A DNA stretch of 64,000 nucleotides from Verrucomicrobiota bacterium (GCA_013287435.1 JABDDU010000001.1:111588-175587); one strand, 5' to 3'; shown: positions 1 through 8,272, counted from the first letter of the stretch. The notes: a model not told the origin generated them from the letters alone. A program made the numbers and translations.

Positions 1-164
1 AAACGGTGCGTTTTATCGCCAAAAAATTGCGCTTGTCAAAAACACAAAAAGAAAAAGCGAAAAGACTTGAAAGTTATTTTATAGAAAAATATGGTCATTC
101 ATGGCCAGCGCCATCAGCGGTTATGAAAATGAAAAATTTTCCGAAGCCGTGTAATTTACAGTAA
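1..164 (+). CDS. C-terminal fragment of an unidentified basic protein
   Basis: The left edge is open in the frame that starts at base 3 and runs to a TAA at 162-164, giving 53 residues of C-terminus. The tail is Lys/Arg-rich (KKLRLSKTQKEKAKRLESYF) and ends PKPCNLQ. I do not recognise the family; codon use looks like that of the neighbours, so this is probably the 3' end of a real gene whose body lies outside the window. It converges on the mupP-like gene, whose stop is 36 bases away. Confidence 0.5.
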   Translation, partial: TVRFIAKKLRLSKTQKEKAKRLESYFIEKYGHSWPAPSAVMKMKNFPKPCNLQ

Positions 165-199
165 CCTAAGGCTCTAAGAAAATACTATCCATTCTTGGG

Positions 200-853
200 T
201 TACAACCCAATAAATTGACTAATTTCCTCAGGCGACTGTGCAATCAAATCCGGATCCCAATCGAAAAAATTCGTTGCGGGTGGATGATAACCGTAGGTGA
301 CTGCAACACTTTTCATGCCCGCTGCTTTTGCGGCGATAATATCCGTCTGTAAATCGCCGACATAAACTGCATTTTTCGGCATGATAATCACGCGTTCGCA
401 GGCATACACCAATGGCGCAGGATCGGGTTTTTTTTTCGGTATTGTATCGCCCATGACAATACAGGCAGCACGTTGATCCAAACCAAAATGTTTGGTAATA
501 GGTTCCGTTAGCCAAATGGGTTTGCTCGTCACAATCCCCCAGGGAATGCCTTGTTCATCGAGTGAATTTAGCAGTAATTCTATTCCTGGAAAAAAAATCG
601 TATGTTTTGTGCAGTTTTGATGATAAGTATGCAAAAATTCTTCCCGAATTTTTTCAAATTCGGGATGAGTTTCTTGCCTATCAAAGGCAAATGAAATCAT
701 TCTTTTGCTTTCACCGTGAACCTCTTTTCGAAATAAATCAAAATTGAGCGGTGGTTTATTCATACGTTTCAACAATAGATTTATTGCAAACGCAAAATCG
801 CGCGCGGTATCTAGTAATGTTCCGTCGAGATCAAAAAAAATTGCTTTTGTCAT
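200..853 (-). CDS. mupP: HAD-family phosphatase, MupP/phosphoglycolate phosphatase type
   Basis: A 217-aa cytosolic HAD hydrolase. Motif I is FFDLDGTLLDT (nucleophile Asp8, general acid Asp10), motif II is VTSKP (109-112), motif III Lys lies in KKKPDP (140-145), and motif IV is GDLQTD (166-171); the insert between I and II is an alpha-helical cap. The pattern FEKIREEFLHTYHQNC...FFPG resembles Pseudomonas MupP, the N-acetylmuramate-6-phosphate phosphatase of the peptidoglycan recycling bypass, rather than Gph. In Pseudomonas mupP sits beside ubiG, as it nearly does here. MupP is inferred from that resemblance and context; phosphoglycolate phosphatase is the alternative. No strong ribosome-binding site is visible before the ATG. 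Confidence 0.75.
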   Translation of the reverse strand: MTKAIFFDLDGTLLDTARDFAFAINLLLKRMNKPPLNFDLFRKEVHGESKRMISFAFDRQETHPEFEKIREEFLHTYHQNCTKHTIFFPGIELLLNSLDEQGIPWGIVTSKPIWLTEPITKHFGLDQRAACIVMGDTIPKKKPDPAPLVYACERVIIMPKNAVYVGDLQTDIIAAKAAGMKSVAVTYGYHPPATNFFDWDPDLIAQSPEEISQFIGL

Positions 854-909
854 AGAGGTTGCGCTCTTGTCTTTAATATCTTATCTTTATCGCTCTACTC
901 TGGAAATGT

Positions 910-1099
910 AATGCGAATTAAGAGCTGAACTTTTTGTATCCGCTCGGAATGTTGTGGTTAGGATGGTTTTCGGGGAGACGCCGTAAATACATCCGTGTAG
1001 GCTTGCTTGGTGTGGCATCCATGCCACACACACTCCCCTCAAACCATCCGTAACCCCAACATTCACTCGCTACCGATAGTTTAGTTCTTAATTCGCATT
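910..1099. repeat. Family C foldback element, full copy
   Basis: A 190-bp imperfect inverted repeat. The left arm begins AATGCGAATTAAGAGCTGAAC and the reverse complement of the right arm begins AATGCGAATTAAGAACTAAAC; both arms continue through a GTTGTGGTTAGGATGG / GTTGGGGTTACGGATGG motif for about 65 bp. The centre holds GACGCCGTAAATACATCC and a TGTGGCATCCATGCCACA hairpin. A 4-bp TGTA flanks both ends, which is weak evidence for a target duplication. Partial relatives lie at 40639-40727 and 57671-57743. No transposase is encoded. Confidence 0.75.
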
Positions 1100-1112
1100 G
1101 TAGGGAGACGTT

Positions 1113-1253
1113 ATGGATAAATTGTCCAAAATTCTAATCGGTTTAACCGTGATTACTGGCCTCTTAATGATGGTTGGTGATATCGCTTATGCGAAATATC
1201 GTGCGACGGGGCATCGGTATTCTTCAACCATTTCCACGCAGCAAGTAACGTAA
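1113..1253 (+). CDS. 46-aa single-pass membrane mini-protein
   Basis: An ATG at 1113 follows an AGGGAG ribosome-binding site (1103-1108) and opens a 46-codon frame ending in TAA at 1251. The peptide starts MDKLSKILIGLTVITGLLMM and has one hydrophobic segment (about residues 6-26) ending in an AYA motif, then a polar tail YRATGHRYSSTISTQQVT. It could be a small inner-membrane protein or a short secreted peptide with a signal sequence. It lies between the family C repeat and the end of ubiG, one base from the convergent ubiG stop. I do not recognise a family. Confidence 0.55.
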   Translation: MDKLSKILIGLTVITGLLMMVGDIAYAKYRATGHRYSSTISTQQVT

Positions 1254-1961
1254 TTATTTTTGAAAAACCATCAAATAATTCACATCAACCGAATCGGCCA
1301 GTGAAAATTTATTTTTCAATGGATGATAGGTAACGCCTTGCAATCCACACAACGTTAAATTATTTTTTTCTGCCCACTGCGTTAATTCTGAGGGCTTAAT
1401 AAATTTTTGATAGTGATGCGTGCCTTTCGGTAATACATTTAAAATATATTCTGCGCCGACGATAGCAGATAAAAAAGATTTCGCGTTGCGATTAATCGTT
1501 GAAAAAAATAAATAACCATTGGGTTTTAATAATTGTAATGCGGCTTGAATAATCGAAAAGGGATCGGGTACGTGTTCTAGCATTTCCATGCAAGTGATAA
1601 CATCAAAAGCACCCGGATTTTTTTCTGCAAAATCTTCAACACGTGTTTTTTCATAATGAATAGTTAATGCAGATTTTTCTGCGTGTTGCTCTGCAATGCT
1701 AATCGCATCATCGCTCATATCAATGCCCGTTGTCATTGCACCTGCTTTTGCGAGAGATTCTGTTAATATGCCACCACCACAACCCATGTCTAATACTTTT
1801 TTTCCGGCAATGTCGGCCTGTTTTTGAATATAGTCCAAACGTAGCGGATTTAACGCGTGCAAGGGTTTCATGGGCCCATTGACATCCCACCACTCATTCG
1901 CAAGCGCGCTAAATTTCGCAATTTCTTCGGAGTCGACGTTGGAATACTGTTTGTTTGTCAT
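1254..1961 (-). CDS. ubiG: Ubiquinone biosynthesis O-methyltransferase UbiG
   Basis: A 235-aa SAM-dependent methyltransferase that performs both O-methylations of ubiquinone synthesis at the inner membrane face. The SAM-binding motif I is VLDMGCGGGILTESLAKAG (from about residue 56), followed by a TGIDMSDDAI motif II and CMEMLEHVPDP. Length matches the family (about 240). Its ATG overlaps the TAA of the upstream ATPase gene by one base (TAATG) and there is no clear ribosome-binding site, so translation probably depends on re-initiation from the ATPase gene. Identification is secure. Confidence 0.93.
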   Translation of the reverse strand: MTNKQYSNVDSEEIAKFSALANEWWDVNGPMKPLHALNPLRLDYIQKQADIAGKKVLDMGCGGGILTESLAKAGAMTTGIDMSDDAISIAEQHAEKSALTIHYEKTRVEDFAEKNPGAFDVITCMEMLEHVPDPFSIIQAALQLLKPNGYLFFSTINRNAKSFLSAIVGAEYILNVLPKGTHHYQKFIKPSELTQWAEKNNLTLCGLQGVTYHPLKNKFSLADSVDVNYLMVFQK

Positions 1962-3070
1962 TAGGACACCAATAAATAATATCGAACAGCAGGATCCAAT
2001 ACTTTATAATATCCTTGCTCATCTGTAAAAATAATATCTTTTGATAACAGTACATCAGTGGCTTGTTGTATGCTTGAAATAGAGGTACCACACAAGTCTG
2101 AAAAATTCTTTGATAAAATTTCTTGTGTGGGATTTGCGGCTAACGCGAGCACTATTTTTTTTTGATTGGTGCTTAAGTCAATAATATCTGCAACAATGGT
2201 TGCGCGATTCATTCGCACATACCAATCCCAAGCATTTTTAACGTCATTTAATGTCGGTCGTTTTTTTTGTTTCCATAATTTATTGCACAAACCATTCACA
2301 TAAAATGGATGACGTTCGGTATTATTTATAATGGCTGCAAATACTTCATCCGATAATGGATGATGCCACATTTCTTGCGCGCTTTTTTGAATAAATTTTC
2401 GATAGTCTTCTTCGGGAATACGATCGAGCGGCATGGACAAACAGAGTTTGTAAAGCGGACGATCAGAACCACTGAACATGGACGTTAGCAATCGACGATT
2501 GCTGCCCGAGAAAATATAAGTGATCGCTTTGCTGCGTTCAACCGCGTGACGAATAGAGGCTTCAATGGTTTGATGCTCTTTTAATAAGGAAATTTGCTGA
2601 AATTCATCAAAAACAATAACCGCTTTTATTTTTAATTCTTGTGCGTAACGATCCAATCCCATTAACGCTTCTTCGATATTAAGCATTTTTTCAAAGTTAG
2701 GATGCAATGTCAGTGAGGAACCTAATGTGTGAATGACTAAATCGGGATTCAATGATTTAAAAAATTTTTGAAAACTCATTTTTAATTTTTTAAGATCAGG
2801 TGCTAACTGATAAATCAATGTACCAACCGCATGCGCAATTTTTTCTTCAACTTGTTTTTGCGAAGTGGCTGCGAGAAAATCAATCCAGGCATATTTCACA
2901 GTGATTTCATGAATGACTTTTTTAACCAAGCTTGATTTACCATATCGTCTGGGTGCGACCAATACCGTATGATTTAACCCGTCAATATTTTCTTTCAAGT
3001 TTGCACGTTCATTATTGCGATCACAGAAAGCTTTGCCTTCTGCCAGTCCGGCTGGGAAGGGCGTCTCCAT
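1961..3070 (-). CDS. P-loop ATPase of the Arch_ATPase/STAND type
   Basis: A 369-aa protein with a Walker A APRRYGKSS (39-47), Walker B VIVFDEFQ (151-158), a sensor-like FSGSNRR and a C-terminal region resembling a winged helix (about 290-369). This is the arrangement of PF01637-like ATPases (AAA+/STAND). Such proteins are often paired with nucleases or found singly, and their role is mostly unknown. An AAGGAG ribosome-binding site lies 5 bases before the ATG. It is transcribed from its own recognisable promoter (3123-3151) and read through into ubiG with a 1-base overlap, an unusual partner for a quinone gene. It may have been acquired upstream of ubiG. Function not assigned. Confidence 0.8.
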   Translation of the reverse strand: METPFPAGLAEGKAFCDRNNERANLKENIDGLNHTVLVAPRRYGKSSLVKKVIHEITVKYAWIDFLAATSQKQVEEKIAHAVGTLIYQLAPDLKKLKMSFQKFFKSLNPDLVIHTLGSSLTLHPNFEKMLNIEEALMGLDRYAQELKIKAVIVFDEFQQISLLKEHQTIEASIRHAVERSKAITYIFSGSNRRLLTSMFSGSDRPLYKLCLSMPLDRIPEEDYRKFIQKSAQEMWHHPLSDEVFAAIINNTERHPFYVNGLCNKLWKQKKRPTLNDVKNAWDWYVRMNRATIVADIIDLSTNQKKIVLALAANPTQEILSKNFSDLCGTSISSIQQATDVLLSKDIIFTDEQGYYKVLDPAVRYYLLVS

Positions 3071-3093
3071 CGATACTCCTTAATGATAGTGAT

Positions 3094-3106
3094 CTATGTT
3101 ACATAG
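3094..3106. promoter_or_regulatory. Perfect palindrome CTATGTTACATAG in the ATPase leader
   Basis: Arms CTATGT and ACATAG around a single T, located between the ATPase promoter and its ribosome-binding site. A second perfect palindrome, ATTACGTAAT, lies at 3113-3122 near the expected transcription start. Both are placed as operator sites would be; the regulator is unknown. Confidence 0.4.
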
Positions 3107-3122
3107 AATTACATTACGTAAT

Positions 3123-3151
3123 AGTATATAACGTAAAGATATATCATTCAA
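3123..3151 (-). promoter_or_regulatory. Sigma-70 promoter of the ATPase-ubiG operon
   Basis: On the minus strand a -35 TTGAAT (3146-3151) is separated by exactly 17 bases from a -10 TATACT (3123-3128). The start ATG at 3070 is about 50 bases downstream, with an AAGGAG ribosome-binding site. Confidence 0.6.
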
Positions 3152-3171
3152 GACTGTGTACTATCAATGGG

Positions 3172-4065
3172 TTAGCGATTACACGGCTTACAATCAAACA
3201 CATCCGGTTCGGGCTGCAGCGTGATGTGATGAATATGATGATTTTTTTCGAGTAAATGAGAGATTTTTTTTAATATGGTTTCCCAGCTGCTGATTTCGTG
3301 AATGTTGACATGCGCAGACAAAGCAATGCTGCCGGATGATAAAGTCCAAATATGTAAATCATGAACTTTCAAAACACCATCAACCTTTTTTAATTCGTCA
3401 GAAACCGTTTCTAAATCAATATGTATCGGAACACCTTCCATTAAAATACGCATGGATTCGCGAAATAATCGAAAGCTGGATGCAATAATTAATACGCCAA
3501 TTAAAATCGATAAAATCGGATCAATCGGATACCATTTTGTGAAATAGATCACCGCTCCGGCAACGAGTGCCGCAAAAGATCCCAATAAATCGCTTAATAC
3601 GTGCAATAAAGCTGCACGCATATTTAAAGTCTGCTCACCTTTCGAAAGTAAAAGCGCAATGAACAAATTAATTACCATGCCGAAAAAGGCGATCACCATA
3701 ACAGTGACGCCATTCACTTTAATGGGCGAATGAATGCGATCAACGGCTTCAACAATAATGCTGAGTGAAATAATCAGCATAATTAAACTACTGGTCCATG
3801 CCGCAACCACTTCCGCGCGACCCATGCCGTAACTATGTGTTTTGGATACCGGTTTTTTTGCAATCCATGCAGCAAATGCCGCAATTCCGAGCGACAATGC
3901 ATCAGAAACCATGTGGCCCGCGTCGCCGAGCAACGCCAACGAACCTGCATGCCAACCGGTTAATGCTTCAACGCAGGCATAAATTAAAATAATGGAAATA
4001 GCAATCCAGAACACATTAAAATGTGAGTGGGAGTGAGAGTGTGGATGTGAATGTGTGTGACTCAT
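3172..4065 (-). CDS. Cation diffusion facilitator (CzcD/ZitB-type Zn efflux)
   Basis: A 297-aa inner-membrane antiporter expected to export Zn2+ or Cd2+ against protons. The N-terminus is a His-rich loop (HTHSHPHSHSHSHF, 3-16). Six membrane segments follow, with metal-site residues in GDAGHMVSD (Asp48, His51, Asp55) and LLHVLSD (His153, Asp157), then a C-terminal cytosolic domain with the HDLHIW motif typical of this family. The ATG overlaps the sohB stop by 4 bases, so the two are co-translated. The His codons form a degenerate GTG/GAG repeat at the DNA level. Family is certain; exact metal is inferred. Confidence 0.88.
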   Translation of the reverse strand: MSHTHSHPHSHSHSHFNVFWIAISIILIYACVEALTGWHAGSLALLGDAGHMVSDALSLGIAAFAAWIAKKPVSKTHSYGMGRAEVVAAWTSSLIMLIISLSIIVEAVDRIHSPIKVNGVTVMVIAFFGMVINLFIALLLSKGEQTLNMRAALLHVLSDLLGSFAALVAGAVIYFTKWYPIDPILSILIGVLIIASSFRLFRESMRILMEGVPIHIDLETVSDELKKVDGVLKVHDLHIWTLSSGSIALSAHVNIHEISSWETILKKISHLLEKNHHIHHITLQPEPDVFDCKPCNR

Positions 4066-5069
4066 ATATTTGTATTTTTAAACATCCGATAAACACTATT
4101 CTGCGCAAAAAGATTGAATCGTTTTACCAATGATTGCTTGATTTTAAATTGCAATTCATAAATATCACATTCATTTTTTTGCGATAATAAATAATCATCG
4201 CTCGTTTGTAATTTATCAACCAATTTTTTTTCAATACACTGTGTTGCATACCAATGTTCACCGGTTGCAACGTCATCAATAACCACTTGCTCACGATTGG
4301 TTTTGACAAATGATTTAAATAAATCATGTGTTTCGTTAACTTCATCTTGTAATTTTTCGCGACCATCCGCGGTATTTTTTCCAAATACTGTTAACGTGCG
4401 TTTATATTCTCCCGCCATGATTTGTTCGAAATCCACATTGTTTTTTTCGAGTAAACGGTGAAAATTGGGCAATTGTGCGATAACACCAATTGAACCAATG
4501 ATTGCAAATGGCGCTGCAATAATTTCATTGGCAACACACGCCATCATATAACCGCCACTCGCAGCCACTTTATCAATGGCAGCTACCAAATGAATTTTGG
4601 CATCACGTAACCGTTGCAATTGCGATGCTGCTAATCCATAACCATTCACAATGCCACCACCACTTTCTAAACATAACAATACGTGATCCTCTGGTTTTGC
4701 AGTGAGTAAAACAGCCGTGACTGTTTCGCGCAAATCATCGACGGCGGATGCTTTAATATCACCGTCAAAATGCATGACAAAAATTCTTTTTTTGTTTTCT
4801 GCTTTTTTGACATCTGCTTTTTTTAGTTTCGCTTCTTTTTTATGCTGTAATTTCAGCGCTTTTTTTTCAGCTTTCGTTTGAATGACTTCATTGATCATCT
4901 CAGCCATTTCGTCATATTTTTCATTGAGCTTTTTAATTTGTAAGCTGCCTTCTTGCTCGGCCTTGGCTTTGGCTTTTAGTGCAAGTAGGGCAATTAATAC
5001 TGCGATAATAGCGATGACGATAGTGGCAGTTTTTGCGAGAAAAAGGCCGTATTCGGATAAAAATGACAT
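4062..5069 (-). CDS. sohB: Inner-membrane peptidase SohB (S49 family)
   Basis: A 335-aa signal-peptide-peptidase-like serine protease. One N-terminal membrane anchor (about 11-31) is followed by a Lys/Glu-rich linker likely to be coiled coil (33-95) and a Clp/crotonase-fold protease domain. The nucleophile is expected to be Ser171 in KVAASGGYMMA, followed by IIGSIGVIAQLPNFHRLL, which is characteristic of SohB; family members use a Ser/Lys dyad. Length is close to E. coli SohB (349). It is the first gene of a pair with the cation exporter and diverges from the flavoprotein gene at 5184. Confidence 0.88.
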   Translation of the reverse strand: MSFLSEYGLFLAKTATIVIAIIAVLIALLALKAKAKAEQEGSLQIKKLNEKYDEMAEMINEVIQTKAEKKALKLQHKKEAKLKKADVKKAENKKRIFVMHFDGDIKASAVDDLRETVTAVLLTAKPEDHVLLCLESGGGIVNGYGLAASQLQRLRDAKIHLVAAIDKVAASGGYMMACVANEIIAAPFAIIGSIGVIAQLPNFHRLLEKNNVDFEQIMAGEYKRTLTVFGKNTADGREKLQDEVNETHDLFKSFVKTNREQVVIDDVATGEHWYATQCIEKKLVDKLQTSDDYLLSQKNECDIYELQFKIKQSLVKRFNLFAQNSVYRMFKNTNI

Positions 5070-5142
5070 ATTTGTTTCCCAGTGAAATCAATAGAATGGC
5101 ATATTCTACTAGAAACGCTATCGAGCTTCTATATCCTTCAGC

Positions 5143-5148
5143 TATAAT
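5143..5148 (+). promoter_or_regulatory. Candidate -10 box TATAAT before the flavoprotein gene
   Basis: A perfect TATAAT at 5143-5148, about 35 bases before the ATG at 5184. No good -35 hexamer is present at 16-18 bases upstream, so it may need an activator or may be incidental. The 114-bp sohB/flavoprotein gap must carry both divergent promoters. Confidence 0.35.
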
Positions 5149-5183
5149 AGTCTCTCGCACGATCACATCTAGGAATTGTTTTT

Positions 5184-6674
5184 ATGGAACACTTATTGTC
5201 ACTCGTTGGTTTTACCTCGCGATATATCATCCATGTGCTAACACTACTTGCCATTATTGCGCTGATCGTGACTTACCTGCTGGATGTCACACAAAAGAAA
5301 AATACGTTATTGCGTAATTATCCCGTGATTGGACATATTCGTTTTATTGCAGAACGATTGGGTGTTTATTTACGACAATATTTTTATGCACGTGATCGTG
5401 AAGAATTACCGTTTAATCGCGATCAACGAGAATGGGTCAATCATGCGTCTGATAATGTGGATACCACTATTGGTTTTGGTTCAACAAGAGATTTACGCCC
5501 CACAGGCACTGTTTTATTTGTGGATGCACCCTTTCCTGTTTTAAATCAAGATGCCGTTAAAACAAGACCCATCGTATTTGGTCCGCAAACTAAAAATCCT
5601 TACAGCGCACTTTCCATATTAAATATTTCTGCGATGAGTTATGGCGCGTTGTCCAAAAATGCGGTTGCGGCTTTATCGTATGGTGCAAAAATGGGAGGGT
5701 GCTGGTTAAATACAGGTGAAGGGGGTGTTTCTGATTATCATCTCGCAGGCGGATGTGATTTGATTGCGCAAATCGGCACAGCAAAATATGGTTTTCGTGA
5801 TGAAGCAGGAAATTTTTCTGACGAACGTTTAAAAGAACTGGCTAGCAAACCTCAAATTAAAATGTTTGAAATAAAATTAAGCCAAGGTGCAAAACCAGGA
5901 AAAGGCGGTCTTTTGCCAGCCATTAAAGTCAATCCGGAAATTGCTCGCATTCGCGGTATTCCAGCACGACAAGATTCTATTAGCCCCAATCGTCATCCTG
6001 AAGTTGGAAATTCAGAACAGTTAATTCATTTTATTAATCACGTGCGTGATATCAGCGAAAAACCCGTTGGATTTAAAGTTGTTTTGGGAAGTTACGAATG
6101 GCTGGATGAATTATTTTTATTGATTAATAAACAGGGATTAGATTCCGCACCTGATTTTATTACCTTAGATGGCGCAGAAGGTGGAACGGGTGCAGCACCC
6201 GAATCATTAGCTGATTATGTGGGATTACCGATCACAGAAACATTGCCTGCCTTAGTGGATAAATTAAAAGAATATGGTTTGCGTGAGCGCATTAAAGTGA
6301 TTGCGGCGGGAAAAATGATTACCGCAGGTGCTGTAACAAGAGCATTATGCATGGGCGCTGATTTTGTGAATTCTGCGCGTGGATTTTTATTTTCATTGGG
6401 ATGCATTCAAGCGTTGCGTTGCCATAATAATACATGCCCGACAGGCATTACGACGCACAATCCGCGTCGCGTAAAAGGGTTAGATGTAAAATCAAAAGCG
6501 TTGCGTGTTGCGAATTATGTGCGTCGTGTGAATTATGAAGTAGAAGTGATTAGTCATTCGTGTGGTGTGCGTGAGCCGCGTGAATTAACGCGTAAACATG
6601 CTCGAATAGTCACAAATACAGGGATTACTGTATCGCTCGCGCAATTGTATCCTGATACAGAAACGAAACAATAA
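5184..6674 (+). CDS. Membrane-anchored FMN-binding glutamate-synthase-like protein
   Basis: A 496-aa protein made of an N-terminal membrane helix (about 10-34) and the FMN-binding/Fe-S domain of the glutamate synthase large subunit (Glu_synthase). FMN-barrel motifs are visible: MSYGALSKNAV, GEGGVSDYH, ITLDGAEGGTGAAP and AAGKMITAGAV. A Cys cluster, CHNNTCPTG (about 412-420) plus a later HSCGV, matches the 3Fe-4S region of GltB. There is no amidotransferase domain and no GltD partner nearby, so it is not a complete glutamate synthase. Stand-alone proteins of this kind are common, and their electron donor and substrate are not established. A GGAATTG stretch before the ATG serves as a weak ribosome-binding site. 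Confidence 0.82.
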   Translation: MEHLLSLVGFTSRYIIHVLTLLAIIALIVTYLLDVTQKKNTLLRNYPVIGHIRFIAERLGVYLRQYFYARDREELPFNRDQREWVNHASDNVDTTIGFGSTRDLRPTGTVLFVDAPFPVLNQDAVKTRPIVFGPQTKNPYSALSILNISAMSYGALSKNAVAALSYGAKMGGCWLNTGEGGVSDYHLAGGCDLIAQIGTAKYGFRDEAGNFSDERLKELASKPQIKMFEIKLSQGAKPGKGGLLPAIKVNPEIARIRGIPARQDSISPNRHPEVGNSEQLIHFINHVRDISEKPVGFKVVLGSYEWLDELFLLINKQGLDSAPDFITLDGAEGGTGAAPESLADYVGLPITETLPALVDKLKEYGLRERIKVIAAGKMITAGAVTRALCMGADFVNSARGFLFSLGCIQALRCHNNTCPTGITTHNPRRVKGLDVKSKALRVANYVRRVNYEVEVISHSCGVREPRELTRKHARIVTNTGITVSLAQLYPDTETKQ

Positions 6675-6699
6675 TGTTGATCAAGGAGAATAAAAATTT

Positions 6700-6717
6700 G
6701 CTAGACTAAAATCTAGC
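6700..6717. other. GCTAGA-CTAAAA-TCTAGC hairpin
   Basis: A 6-bp perfect stem with a 6-base loop, 26 bases after the flavoprotein stop codon. There is no T-run, so it is not a standard intrinsic terminator. It could end the flavoprotein message or be an operator for the following peptide gene. Confidence 0.3.
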
Positions 6718-6783
6718 GCAACATTTCAAGGACGATCTTTTTTTACAGTGAGTTTTGGTTATTAACTGTAAGGAGATTTTGTT

Positions 6784-6867
6784 ATGAAATGGTTCATTGC
6801 TTTAGCTATTATTACATTGTTTTCGTCAGCGTCGAGTTTTGCGTGTTGCGTGTGTTTGACGTGTTAA
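6784..6867 (+). CDS. 27-aa secreted cysteine-rich mini-peptide
   Basis: An ATG at 6784 preceded by AAGGAG (6770-6775) opens a 27-codon frame ending in TAA. The product begins MKWFIALAIITLFSS and ends SSFACCVCLTC. It is a near-perfect Sec signal peptide (short charged start, hydrophobic core, small residues ending S-S-F-A) followed by only seven residues, CCVCLTC, four of them Cys. If processed by signal peptidase I the mature product would be a heptapeptide. The context before the first Cys (SFA) is a poor lipobox. No family is recognised. The strong ribosome-binding site and clean signal peptide argue for translation, but length leaves doubt. Confidence 0.5.
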   Translation: MKWFIALAIITLFSSASSFACCVCLTC

Positions 6868-6924
6868 TGTGAAAAATAAAGTCGGTTTTCGCATGAGAAA
6901 TAAAAAATAATCTAAGGAGTGATT

Positions 6925-8211
6925 ATGAGTCGTGCATCAGATAATCCAGATAATCCAGCTAATCCAGCTAATCCAGCTAATCCAGATGATAGTGGCGCCA
7001 TTGTAAGGATTTCAGATGGTGAAGCGGCTCATATGGATGAAACACACTTCAGCTGTGGTTCGCTACTCGTTTATCGTCAATTGCTTGGTAATATTTCTTA
7101 TCATACGATACATTCAATGTGTATTTTTGTTGAGATCTCTGGGCGGCTAGGACGTTTACTGCGTCAGGTATTTTTGCAGCTAAAATCTTATGAGTTAGAT
7201 CCCTCTCTGCAAATTCAAAAAACCTGGTTGCCTATACCATTGCTGGGTATCACTGCAATGGCTGCTGTGATTATAAAAATCGCTGATTATCGTCATCTCA
7301 AAAAAACAAAAAAAGAATTAGTTGCCGTGGCTTATTTAAATGCTATTTTGTCGAGTTCCTCTGGACTTTTTGTGTTAGATTTTCTCTCCAAAAACGGCAA
7401 TATCGGTGAATTACCCATAGGTTGGTTTTTGTTTCTCATGTCCATGAGTATGCTTTTTGCTGCTATATTTTTTTTAAAATTAGTACAACCCGATTCGAGT
7501 GAACAACTGATTTTTTCAAAGGAAACTGCCGCTCATCTTGAACGTAGCGTAATTTTAAATGCAGCTACCAAGGTTCGTTGGATCAATGCATTTTCAGCAT
7601 GTCCAAGTGCCGCAACTAGTTTTTCTCTATTATTCGAGGGAATTGTTCGAGAAGTACTGAATGGAACGCAACCACTCTTTGGTTGGCTGAAAGCGCTGAT
7701 CGGTTTGCCCGTGTGTGTCGCCGCAGTGATTGGTTATCAACAAACAACACATCCTAAAAGATATAATAACTTTGTTGCATTGATGAATGCATTAGAACGT
7801 GCAGCTTATACTTACATCACTATGTCCGCCATTTTTTTTGTATATGGCGTTTATGAGTGCGACAGCAGAGTATTTTGTTTTGATACGCCTTCCAGAATTT
7901 TTTTAACTATTGCGTGTCTTACATTTACATTGTCTTGCGGTGCTTTTGCGGGAATGACGACATTGGTTCGGTTTTCAGAAAGTTATAAAGAAACGCTTGC
8001 ACTCATTGGGAAGATTGAAAGAACACCGGGTACAATGCGTGATGCAAAAAATACAATCATTACCCAGGTTTCGCAAACAACATCAACTTGTGCTGAACGC
8101 GTTTCAAATTGTTTTCAATTTTTCGTAGCAAAAGTTTCTGAGTGTCGCAACCCTCCTGCAAGTTCAAGTTCATCGGAAAGTTTGAGTAGACGTCTTCTTT
8201 CTGATCCGTAA
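6925..8211 (+). CDS. Multi-pass membrane protein with N-terminal NPA repeats, unknown function
   Basis: A 428-aa protein. An upstream in-frame GTG at 6919 overlaps the AAGGAG ribosome-binding site, so the ATG at 6925 (MSRASDNP) is the better start. The N-terminus has a tandem NPD/NPA repeat encoded by a 9-bp DNA repeat (6944-6988). About seven hydrophobic segments follow, for example PIPLLGITAMAAVIIKI, IGWFLFLMSMSMLFAAIFFL and IFLTIACLTFTLSCGAFAG. The C-terminus is soluble and ends in a Ser-rich tail (SSSSESLSRR). I recognise no family. Such orphan membrane proteins in Legionellales are sometimes secreted effectors, but nothing here proves that. Confidence 0.7.
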   Translation: MSRASDNPDNPANPANPANPDDSGAIVRISDGEAAHMDETHFSCGSLLVYRQLLGNISYHTIHSMCIFVEISGRLGRLLRQVFLQLKSYELDPSLQIQKTWLPIPLLGITAMAAVIIKIADYRHLKKTKKELVAVAYLNAILSSSSGLFVLDFLSKNGNIGELPIGWFLFLMSMSMLFAAIFFLKLVQPDSSEQLIFSKETAAHLERSVILNAATKVRWINAFSACPSAATSFSLLFEGIVREVLNGTQPLFGWLKALIGLPVCVAAVIGYQQTTHPKRYNNFVALMNALERAAYTYITMSAIFFVYGVYECDSRVFCFDTPSRIFLTIACLTFTLSCGAFAGMTTLVRFSESYKETLALIGKIERTPGTMRDAKNTIITQVSQTTSTCAERVSNCFQFFVAKVSECRNPPASSSSSESLSRRLLSDP

Positions 8212-8215
8212 TATT

Positions 8216-8233
8216 AGTGTGAGTGTGAGTGTG
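8216..8233. repeat. AGTGTG hexamer, three tandem copies
   Basis: Three perfect copies directly after the stop of the preceding gene. The same hexamer recurs at 53019-53042 (four copies, inside cydD), 57648-57660, 21101-21120 (inside valS) and 49136-49149 (inside lpxK). Confidence 0.7.
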
Positions 8234-8272
8234 AGATCGAGTGGATACATTACTGTCTACCCACCAAAATTC

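Noticed and set aside
191..210. TTGGGTT-AC-AACCCAA hairpin between the partial gene and mupP as an intrinsic terminator
   Set aside because: The stem is 7 bp with a 2-base loop and no T-run on either strand, so a terminator call is not supported.
5184..6674. Complete glutamate synthase (gltB)
   Set aside because: Only the FMN/Fe-S synthase domain is present, with an added membrane anchor; the amidotransferase and GXGXG domains are missing.
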